Source of the DNA: Nymphaea colorata
Taxonomy: Eukaryota > Streptophyta > Magnoliopsida > Nymphaeales > Nymphaeaceae
Direction: 5' to 3'
Length of the DNA: 16,857 bases
Assembly: GCF_008831285.2 (NCBI RefSeq)
Contig: NW_022205285.1
Coordinates: 1 to 16,857 of the forward strand
The stretch's first letter is position 1; every line of letters starts with the position of its first letter. Positions 8,852 to 16,857 of the stretch are shown here, one piece after another. Below the pieces are notes generated by a model that saw nothing but the letters and a program-made list of their open reading frames with translations, did no database searches and had not been told where the DNA came from. Both the position numbers and the translations under genes were made by a program.

Positions 8852-11030
8852 TCACTGCATGGAGTCTAACTCCCTTGTGATCTCGTTCCTCAGCTTTTGG
8901 ATCTTGTGGTTGATGATGGACAGCTAGTGGGAGTCTCCTGAGCTCATTTGAACGAATCACGCTTTTCCCTGTAGGTTTCCTTTCCGAAGGGCTTGGAAGG
9001 CAGGAAATAAGTCTACCGGTCGCTCCATCGGGGGCATTACCTTTGAATTTGGTATTTACTGCTCAAGAATTAGCCTCCATCCTTTTTACTGTAGTTCACA
9101 AGGTCACGAGTTGATTTTGGATTCCTGATGTCTCTGCTTGAGAATTGGATATTCAGATTGCCAATTCCTACATCCTTAACAGCTTCGAAATATCCATTCG
9201 TTTATCTAAGTTAGTATTTGGGAGAACAGATGTTTCCGTTTTATTTGGCCCTGCTCCTGCTCTTTCTTGATTGTTCCTTCTCCCTTTGAATGGCCTGCCA
9301 CTCCTTGACCAGCTCATCGTACATTTTGGAAACTTATATCTCTCGTTTCTTTATCTTGGCCTACTTGCTGCTCCACTCTTCAAGGTTAATCCTGTTTTCC
9401 TTCTACATCCTCTTCAGATCTGCTCTGGCCTAACTAAGTTCATCCTTCAGAGCCTCTATTATAGTTTAGTATTTTTGGCTATAACGGAAAGATATTTGCT
9501 CCTACAGTTGCTAAGTGGCAGCAGCTACCTTCCTCTGCGCTTCTGTGTCCACTCTCGCCATCCTTTGCTCAAGGTCGAAAATGTACTACTACAGATCCTC
9601 GATGTCCTTCCTGCACTCCTTATGCAAGTTTTTATCTTATTTTTAATGGGAAGCCTATAGCTAGAAGAGCCTGAGAGATTCGGAGTGCTTTCCGAAGTTG
9701 CTGCCTTCTGGAGGGATCGAGTGATGATGTTGGTACTCTATAGTTTGCTCAACTTGGTCTGACTTTGGCTTGCTTCTGGTATTATCTAATCAAATTAGTC
9801 TGAATTGATATTATCCTCTAAAGTTCATTGTTTTTGTCCATTAGCTTTTGATCTAGATGCTGTTCTTCTGCTATTTTTCCTGCCTCTCCATGATCTATTT
9901 GTCCTTATTTGCTATGCTCTACGTGATCGCTACCATCTGGTTCAAATGTTAAGCATTCATCATCTTATACTTCATGTTCTATTCCTGCAAATTCTTGATT
10001 TTTCCCTTCAAAAAGGTGATTTATTCGTTCAGGTAGACTTAGTTCTGCAGCAACTAGCTTCCAGATAGATCCGTCTGGACCTATATTTCCTATCTTTTGC
10101 TGTTGGTTTGGGTATTAAGTGGGCAAAAACTTTATAAATTTTGATTTTTGAAGTCATACGATTTTCTTTCCCTCGAAAGACAAAACCTCGAGTCCTTGTG
10201 GATGCCAAATCTGTTGCTGCCTTATAGATAAGCTTTAGGTTCTTATCTTTAGCTGGTTTTTGGTCCGCATTCATCGTCAAGCAGATGTCTAACCTGGTAA
10301 AATTTATCCTCCTTGCTGCTGGTCGATCGGTTTACATCTATATCCTTCTGAGTCTGGATGAAATTTCCAGTAGGTTTGGCAATGCAGCTCTTATTGGTAT
10401 GCCTAAGGTTGTTTTCGAACTAAAGCAGTTCCTTGTGTTCGACCCTATCGATGCAAGTATTTTTGCTGCTCTGTTCTTGTGTAGTTTGATTTCGCTGTAG
10501 GAAAAGTCAGCATTCAAGGACTATGAGCCATAGTCTTCCTCATTTTTCCTCCAATCCGCCTATTTTCCCCCACAGTTGATCCCATCCTACCTTCGGAATT
10601 ATTATATCTCCTGCTCCCAGTTGGGCGTGTTCTCGTGGGCCTGCGTCTAGCTTTTGAATTCTATGTGTTCCAGGATCACGGATTCTTCTCCATTGTTCGA
10701 CGCTAAGTCTCCCTCTTCCTCCACCACGATGATGGCTTGGTCTTCTATTCTCAGGCTTTTCCTGGATTGTTGCACCTGGGTTCTTTCCTGAGGCTATCTG
10801 GTCACGGTGGCAGGTTAGGAGGATTGGGGAGGTTTGATGTCTGATTACTCGCAGGAGAAGTATGATTTTTCTTCAACGTTGGAGAGCACGTCGATTCTTT
10901 CCTCATTCTTCTCCTCCCTGTCCTGGCTGGACATGCTGGAGAGCAGGTCGAAGCTGTAGAGGGCGGGAGGCTGCAGGAAGCGTTTGCTGCTGCGATTTTA
11001 CTTGATGGATTTTTTGGAATTAAGAAGCAT
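8852..11030 (-). CDS. Long coiled-coil protein of unknown function
   Basis: About 727 aa, rich in Gln, Glu, Lys and Asn; family not recognised. The N-terminal half is polar and probably disordered (e.g. SMSSQDREEKNEERIDVL, VVEEEGDLASNNGEE). A heptad-like region covers roughly residues 430-600: NELQRIISIQTNLIRQYQKQ, then, after a Ser-rich linker, LHKECRKDIEDLQQYIFDL, EQRMARVDTEAQRKVAAATQ, IIEALKDELSQARADLKRMQ. The C-terminus includes FLPSKPFGKETYREKRDSFK and ends with helical INHKIQKLRNEITRELDSMQ-TGA. In-frame TAG/TAA codons are very frequent (dozens) and fall where Gln suits the coiled coil, so table 6 is essential. Five one-base losses are inferred, near 8948, 9631, 9757, 10095 and 10449. 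A cytoskeletal or centriolar role is possible but unsupported. The start is the first in-frame ATG; see the open region upstream. Confidence 0.75.
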
Positions 11031-11380
11031 AAGAGTAAATTGATTGATTGTTTCAAACAATTCAGAATAAGGAGAAAATATTTGGTCAGTACGGACGGGA
11101 CGTAAAATAGGAATGGATTTGGATTGTTCAAGTTTGCCAAATGATTATTAATGGATGATGTGGATTATGATTGTGGGTGATAGTTTTGAGGTTATTACTG
11201 ATATTGATATTGAATTTGAGTTATTGTCGAAATATTTTTTCTTTGGGTAAGTTTCGCATGGGAATGGTTAAATGAGGCAACTAAGCATGAGCTAATTTAT
11301 GTATCCTTGAATGAAGGTCTTTGATAGTAAAATTACTGAATTTAGGAAATGATATAAATAATATCACACTGGTGGTATTA
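11031..11380. other. Intergenic, possible 5' extension of the coiled-coil gene
   Basis: 350 bp between two leftward genes. The minus-strand frame of the coiled-coil gene stays free of TGA well upstream of its ATG, and about 11030-11150 reads plausibly (FGKLEQSKSIPILRPVRTDQ), but contains no ATG. The part beyond about 11150 is A+T-rich and repetitive in Ile/Ser/Asn codons and looks non-coding. An unrecognised intron and an upstream start remain possible. Confidence 0.4.
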
Positions 11381-12335
11381 TCACACATCCTGTGCTACTT
11401 TGTCATGGCTTTGGCTCTTCTAAATCTATTTATCTTCCTCCTGTCCCTCTTTTTCCTCGTTTCTGTCCTTCTAATTGAGCTCTGGTATGGAAAAATCAAG
11501 CGAAATTACATCATCTAGACGATTATTGAGGCACTCATCGCATCTCCACTCATTGTACTTGTTCCACTGCTCGATCTAGCTAGCTGGCAAACTGTCCATC
11601 AACAGCACCAGCTTAGCCTGCTTGAAACAGTTCACGCAGTAAAGGATTATCGGGTTGAAATCGGAGTTACGCACAAAGGGCATTTCTATCGCTTGTGGAT
11701 CCAGGCATTGAGCACTGCGAGTGGTAGGAATGCCCACACCTGGTCCGCAAATTGCAGTCTGTTTACAGGCAAATCGAACAGCTCTGCGTCCGGTCCTGGT
11801 AGAGGGGTCCCAAGTCGTCCATGCTGAAGGCTGCCAGGTTAACAGCGGACAACTGTGGCTCCTCGCGGCCCTCCTCGGTGCGTCTGCGGTGGTTGCTGAC
11901 GCAAGTGCAGATGGCGATGAGGAGGCAAATGCCGGCGGGGATGGAGAAGAAGATAATGATGAGGATGGTGGCCAAGCTCAGGTTAGAGGGCGTTTGACCG
12001 TTGCAAAGACCATAGTCTTGCGAATTTTAGTAGATGAGAGAGTCGCAGCATTTGGCCACGCACTCCGATGCAGAGAGCTGCTTCACATATCCGTCTGGAA
12101 AGGTCTGGTTGCAGGAAAAGTTATTCTGGGACTGGCAGTAGTTGCACGTGAACCGAAGTGCTTTCGAGCTTATCTTATAGCAACTAGTGCTTTCTCCCCG
12201 ATCGGAGCAGACCTGGAGGGTGAGCACAAGTATCAAGGTGAACGATTTGAGGATGGCGGAATTGTGGAGGCCAGAGCGACTGGGGGAGGCTGTGGCGAAG
12301 GGAAAGAGGAATACTTAGATGGATTGAGGGGGCAT
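11381..12335 (-). CDS. Single-pass membrane RING-H2 protein, probable E3 ubiquitin ligase
   Basis: About 318 aa. N-terminal signal-like hydrophobic segment (ILKSFTLILVLTLQVCS), a Cys-rich extracellular or lumenal part (FTCNYCQSQNNFSCNQ, SECVAKCCDSLIY), one transmembrane helix (LATILIIIFFSIPAGICLLI), then a cytosolic RING-H2: SCSICLQTDC...CGHSYHSQC, LNAWIHKRQKCPLC. Membrane RING-H2 proteins usually ubiquitinate membrane cargo. Beyond the RING is a second pair of CxxC motifs, LYCVNCFKQ and WRCDECLNN, that could bind another zinc, and an acidic/Gln-rich end before TGA. TAA/TAG read as Gln in YQNSQ, CLQTDC and HKRQKC. Two one-base losses: near 11711 (between the second His-Cys and LNAW) and in the A run at 11658-11660. 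The ATG at 12335 is in frame, but a start nearer the hydrophobic segment or a short intron is possible. Confidence 0.82.
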
Positions 12336-12542
12336 AGAGTATAAATAATATAGCTATAGCACTAAGTAGTCTGATATTATATAATCGAAGGAAGGACGAT
12401 AGTTCCGCCTCACCTGGAGGGATTGGGCCGAGGGAAGATAGGAAGGGCTCGCAAGAGAGAGACGGGACGAACGTGTATGTTGCTTTTGTAATATAAGGAT
12501 GGAAGATATAATATACAGTGGAGTTTCCCCAAATAATAAAAT
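12336..12542. other. Intergenic spacer with TATA-like sequence
   Basis: About 207 bp between two leftward genes. Immediately upstream of the RING gene ATG the minus strand holds a TATA-like tattatttatac. No coding frame is convincing. Confidence 0.4.
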
Positions 12543-15500
12543 TCATCGTTTCAGGCTTTAGAACTACACTATCGATGCCTTTTTGGGTAATTCTCCACCA
12601 CGAGCCTCAGCCTATGCTCTTCCTTCGCTTTGAAGCTTCAGCTTATTCTGCTTCTGCACCCTGGGTGCATCTAGATTCATTTCCTGCAGGGTATCGTCCA
12701 TGGGTTATTACACGTAGTCGTCGATCTTTATCTCTTTCACCTTTTAGGCGTTACCGGCCTGCTGGTTTTAAAGAGTTGCGTTGGACATTTCAGGTGCGTC
12801 GGCCTTGGAGATTTCGCCTGCTACTTGGGCTGCAGCCTTCAGTTTCTTGGCGATGAGGACAGCCCCACCTAAATAGCAAAAAGTGTACCTATTAAGGCGA
12901 CTCCTCCCACTCCAGCTCCCACAAGGATGGCAGTATTTGATGAGGAATCGGCAGCTGAGGATGAAGAATTGCCATTCTGAGTTTGATTATTGGTGGAATT
13001 GTTGGGGGGATTATTATTATTGGATCCATTTTGAGTGTTTGATGAGTTGTTGGTTGCATTTTGGCTATTGTTGGTGCCATTTTGGGTGGCATTTTGAGCG
13101 TTATTTGGATTATTTTGAGTATTGTTTGCATTGGAAGTGGCATTATTTGTCGTATTGCTTGATGATGCATTGTTGGAACTTGATTGATTGTTAGTTGTGG
13201 AGTTATCTACAGGTATGGTTGAGTTTTGATCAGTAGTGTTACTAACTGTGCCATTTGCTGCATTTGTTGCATTTGATGTATCGTTTTGGGGTGTGGTGGA
13301 GTTGATAGAGGAATTATTATCTGTTTGATTTGTATCTATAGTTGTGTTGGAAGGATCTGTTGTATTGGTTGCATTGAATCATTATTGGTTTGGTTTCCAG
13401 CTGTTGCATTGGTGGAATTATCACATATGGAATTGAAAAATGTATATCCAGATACGCATGTCATGCATGTTGTCGAGTCTGTGCATATCCTGCAGTTCTA
13501 TATACAAGGCAGACATGTATCGTTAACGGGAAAGAACGCTTATGCACAACTGGTGCAAAGGATGGAACTATTGCAGGCGTTACAGTTGGTCATTATGCTG
13601 CAATCATTACACGTGTTATTCTAGAGAAAATAACCACTGTTGCAGGTTAGACAGAGAGAGGCATTGCTACAGGTCATGCAATTGGCAGTCACGCACGAAA
13701 AACAGGCATTACTTTGCATGTAAAAGCCATACGAGCAGTTATTGCACATACTTGTATTGGGACAAATTGCGCAATTACTTGTCAAGCATGGATGCAGGCA
13801 TTACTTGATAGTGTGTATCCTAAGCTGCAGCTGGTGCAAGCCCCAGCCAAGTTGCAAGCAACGCAACCGATACTCAGATTCCCACATGCCAACAGCTATG
13901 CCCTCCTAGATAGTAGTTAGTGGAGCAATTAGTGCAATAAGTAGCATTTGAGCATTTTGTGCATCCCTAAATGGTCGTGCAAAGTTGGCACGCAGCTCCA
14001 GAGAGGAAATAACTGCCATTTGAGCATGCAGTGCAGTGGTAGAGTTGCTGCAGGAGATACACCCAGAAATGGCAAGACTGCAAGATGAACAAGTTCATTT
14101 TATAAGAAGTAACCTGAGTTGCAGACGATGCATGAGGTGGAGTTGCACTGAGCGCAAAAGGCGGTCACGTTTCCACAGAGGATGCAGCTGCCGTTGGCTC
14201 CAGGATAGGAATTGGACAAGCAGGAAAGGCAGTAGTGCTGTTGGAGCAGGTATTGCAGCCAGGCATGGTTTATTGCATAAATTGCACCTTCCCGAAGCTA
14301 GCACGTACTGGAGGCGCAGCCGAGGCACACCTAGCTGGAAACACTGTTAATGATGGTGCGGTAGCATTGAAGACAGCCGGTGATGAAGTAGTTGCACGGT
14401 TAGCACCCTCCGTAGCCCAGGGGAAGATAGGATTGGTTGACGCAAGCCGAACAGTGGTTGAGAGAAGAGCAGGACACGCAGTTGGGCATGGTGGAGGAGC
14501 AAAGCGTGCAAATTCCGCTCTGGACGTAGTAACTGGATGAGTTGCAAGCGGTGCAGTTGGGAGCGGAGTTGCAGGTGACGCAGGCGGGCAGGGTGGCGCA
14601 GGGGATGCAGCTTCCGTTCGCAAAGTAGTAGCTGCTGTTGACGCAACTGATGCAGTAGGAGGAGTTGAGGCAGGAACTGCAGCCCTGAAGGGAAACGTTG
14701 CAGCTGGTGCAGGATGTGCCGTTTAGGTAAGCGAGGATTGTGCAGGAGGTGCAGTTAGTACCGCTGGAGCATGTGTTGCAGTTGGGAATCGCGTTGGAAC
14801 AGCCATAGCAACTGTTGTTGAACATGTACATATCGGCGCGCAGGAGAGACAAGCAGTGGCGTTGCAAGTGCTGCAAGTGGGGTAAAAATGGAGCAGGGAG
14901 TGCATACCCCGCTGACGTTTCTAAAGGTATTGAGGCAAGAAGTGCAGACAGATACTGTGCAGAAGGCGCAACCAGTGTAGTAGAAGGAGCAATAGTTGCA
15001 GTATGTGCTGGAGAGGAGAAATCCTGCAGTGCAGGTGAGACAGACATAGCCATTGGTCCATAATTGCAGGTGACGCAACCAGTGATGATATTGTTGCATA
15101 ATTTGCAGGTGGGACCGTCCAAATAGTAGCGTTGCTGATACAGGTGATGCAAGCGTGGCAGAAGTACAAAATGAGCAGTAGGGCATGGCTGTGTTGCATG
15201 AGGCGCAGAAATTGCTGCCAGGGCTTGAAAGATAGTAGCCGCCATAGCAAGAAGTGCAGCTGCTGAAGGTGCGGCAGGAAGAGCAGTGCGTGATTGCGTT
15301 GCTGCAAAGTGAGCAAACAGTCGACGAATCATGTACCCTATGGCACAGTAGATGCAAGTACCCGCATTGCAGTTGATGCAGTTGGGAGTCGTACAGGTCT
15401 TGCAAGCTCCAGCTGAAAATAACCGTTTGTGCAACTGAGACAGGTAGAGATGTTTGGAGACAACTGGTGCAACCGCTAACGCAGGAAAGACAGGAATTCC

Positions 15501-16482
15501 CATTGTCAAAACCAGTGCAACGCAGACAGTCAGTAGCGGTGCAGGCAGTGCAGGAGGCAGGACAAGCAGTGCAGAAAAGACCGTTTCTGTATGAAGCCAT
15601 GGGGCAGGCCACGCATCCTATTCCTCCTAGGAAGCCGATGCAGTTGGAGCCTGGAGACTGGCAGTTGTTGCTGCTATTGAGGTAGTAGAGGGGCATGCAA
15701 GAGACGCAGTAGCTGCCATTGATGCACTTGTAGCAGTTGCTGGGGCAGACGATGCACACGTATTCGTTGTAGAAATACTGGTCGATACACTTGACGCAGT
15801 TGGCAGTGCTCGTGCAGACCTTGCAGGAGGGAGCGATGCAGAACTGGCACTGGCTGTTGTTGAGAAGTAGCCGTCGACGCAGGAGGAACAGCTGAAGTCG
15901 CTGGCGCAGGTGAGGCATCCCAGCGGGCATGGCTAGCACGTCCCGAAAAGCACGTAGTAGCGGGGATTGCAGGTGAGCAGTGCTGTTGTTGCAGGTCGCG
16001 CAGGAGTAGTAGGGACACTGCGTGCAGACGGCATTGAAGATGTAGAATCCCACAGCGCACTCGGTGCAGTTTAGGCCAGTGCCTGTACAGTTCACGCAGT
16101 TATAATCTGCGCAGGAGTAGCATTGCCCTGGGACGGTGGAGGAGAGGTAGAAGGCGGGAGGGCAAGAGAGGCAAACGGTGCCATTAGTGCAGCTGCTGCA
16201 AGGCTGCGTGCACCCGTAGCAGACCGTTCCGTTGAGATAATAGCCAGTGGCGCAGGAAGTGCACGTCATCAGGTTGGAGCAGGTCTGGCAGCCGGGATTG
16301 CAGGCAAAGCAGAGCTTATTTGCGGCGAGATAGTACCCGCTAGAGCAGGTAATGCAACCACTGATGTTGCAGGAGGTGCAGCCTGCGTCAGAAAGAGCCA
16401 CTGAGCAGCCCTGCTGGGAGGAGAGGACGAGGAGGGCAAGGAGAAGAAGGAGGGAGAGGAGGGAGGGGGATTTGATGTTCAT
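12543..16482 (-). CDS. Giant cysteine-rich type I surface membrane protein
   Basis: About 1,300 aa. Signal peptide SLLSLLLLLALLVLSSQQGC, then roughly 1,000 residues of CxxC modules such as GCTSCNISGCITCSSGYYL and CQTCSNLMTCTSCATGYYL, of the furin-like/growth-factor-receptor Cys-rich type expanded in ciliates. A stalk of about 155 residues (12936-13400) rich in Asn, Thr, Ser and Gln follows, packed with N-glycosylation sequons (NST, NAT, NGT, NNS). Then come a transmembrane helix (TAILVGAGVGGVALIGGAVL) followed by AKKLK, and a tail of about 100 aa ending VQFQSLKR-TGA. Intron 12869-12888 is 20 nt and lies inside the helix. Frame breaks scattered through the Cys region (e.g. around 15880-16000) split it; the Cys pattern resumes in another frame each time, with TAG as Gln (GTCQPCPLGC). 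Likely a plasma-membrane or cortical protein; ligand unknown. Confidence 0.85.
12869..12888 (-). other. 20-nt intron within the transmembrane segment
   Basis: On the minus strand it reads gtacactttttgctatttag. Its removal joins GVGGVALIG to GAVLIAKKLK and makes one continuous hydrophobic helix. It is a clean example of the short-intron class in this window and ends in the recurrent TATTTAG. Confidence 0.85.
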
Positions 16483-16758
16483 GGTGGTGATAAATTGATT
16501 TACTATGTTGCAAGTAACCAAGAAGACATTATATTTGAGTGATTGTGGGATATATGGTGATCAAGTAGGAACAGGATTAGTTCCTAAATCAAAGATAAAC
16601 CCAGATGGAGGAGAAAGACGGTGGATGAAACAATTTTAATAGGAAAAAGAAAGAAAATGAGTATGAAGTAATAATATGACGGCAAAATGCAAGCAAAACA
16701 CAAATATATATGCTTTAATATTGACGATCAATATATGTTCCAAATTATACCATAATTC
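16483..16758. promoter_or_regulatory. Subtelomeric region and promoter of the surface-protein gene
   Basis: 276 bp between the leftward surface-protein start and the first telomere repeat. It is A+T-rich, especially 16695-16755 (aaatatatatgctttaatat). By position it holds the promoter and 5' leader; no subtelomeric satellite repeat is visible. Confidence 0.5.
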
Positions 16759-16857
16759 GGGGTTGGGGTTGGGGTTGGGGTTGGGGTTGGGGTTGGGGTT
16801 GGGGTTGGGGTTGGGGTTGGGGTTGGGGTTGGGGTTGGGGTTGGGGTTGGGGTTGGG
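16759..16857 (+). repeat. Telomere, (GGGGTT)n
   Basis: 99 bp of perfect GGGGTT, 16.5 units, running to the window end without interruption. G-rich strand 5'->3' toward the end is the orientation of a right-hand chromosome terminus. This unit is the telomere of Tetrahymena-type oligohymenophorean ciliates; hypotrichs and Euplotes use GGGGTTTT. The true length may be longer than the assembled sequence. Confidence 0.97.

Noticed and set aside
10029-10280. Minus-strand 83-aa frame in a second phase of the coiled-coil region
   Set aside because: With only TGA as stop, two phases are open here. The other phase joins continuously to coding sequence on both sides with one A-run loss; this one needs a 31-nt intron and has less consistent composition.
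9271-10500. Several plus-strand Leu/Phe-rich frames (9271-9660, 9805-10068, 10285-10500)
   Set aside because: Shadows of the minus-strand coiled-coil gene, which gives a coherent protein with only TGA as stop.
11321-11518. Plus-strand hydrophobic 65-aa frame resembling a small membrane protein
   Set aside because: Mostly antisense to the acidic, Lys/Glu/Gln-rich end of the RING gene; complements of Glu/Lys codons give Leu/Phe-rich frames.
11721-12344. Plus-strand open frame of about 207 aa, Gly/Ala/Glu-rich
   Set aside because: It is the antisense of the membrane RING-H2 gene, whose CxxC, RING and transmembrane features on the minus strand are unmistakable.
12518-12856. Plus-strand 112-aa frame
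   Set aside because: Antisense to the cytoplasmic tail of the cysteine-rich surface protein.
14815-16404. Plus-strand Ala/Gly-rich frames and dense gca/gcag repeats
   Set aside because: They are the reverse complement of closely spaced TGC cysteine codons in the minus-strand surface protein, not an independent gene or satellite.
16759-16857. Internal microsatellite
   Set aside because: Perfect GGGGTT in telomeric orientation reaching the window end fits a chromosome terminus better.

Overview
The window is the right-hand end of a ciliate macronuclear chromosome. It finishes in 16.5 copies of GGGGTT (16759-16857), the G-rich strand running 3' outward as at a true telomere. Every protein gene I could reconstruct reads TAA and TAG as glutamine and stops only at TGA, which is the ciliate nuclear code (translation table 6). 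Exons are interrupted by introns of mostly 19-24 nt that start GT(A) and end AG, often TATTTAG. Code, tiny introns and GGGGTT telomere together suggest an oligohymenophorean-like ciliate. The exons are clearly richer in G+C than those of Tetrahymena or Paramecium, and I cannot name a genus.

Layout, left to right: GOT1-like Golgi transport protein (+, 48-555); catechol-O-methyltransferase-like enzyme with an N-terminal membrane anchor (+, 675-1519); leucine-rich-repeat protein (-, 1550-2991); AGC-family protein kinase with an N-terminal myosin-TH1/PH-like domain (+, 3158-4793); MORN-repeat protein (+, 4942-6633); a doubtful small secreted protein (-, 7019-7462); RRM + zinc knuckle + RS splicing-factor-like protein (+, 7893-8764); long coiled-coil protein (-, 8852-11030); membrane RING-H2 protein (-, 11381-12335); very large cysteine-rich type I surface protein (-, 12543-16482) whose start lies only about 276 bp from the telomere. 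Spacing is tight: convergent stops lie 30 and 87 bp apart.

An annotator using the standard code would break most of these genes into pieces. In addition, at least 20 one-base reading-frame breaks occur inside otherwise well-conserved domains. Nearly all look like loss of one base from a homopolymer (C, G, A or T runs), so they look like sequence errors rather than pseudogenes. Allowing for them and for the short introns, nine genes read end to end and each of the first eight well-supported models closes to a whole number of codons.

The genes do not form an operon or a single pathway; this is an ordinary mixed set of eukaryotic genes. The most notable items are the telomere-adjacent cysteine-rich surface protein with a sequon-packed stalk, the kinase with a TH1-like lipid-binding module, the unusually long 74-nt intron in the SR-like gene (in a genome of 20-nt introns), and the COMT homologue that lacks the usual catalytic lysine. 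I found no tRNA, rRNA, CRISPR array or transposon.
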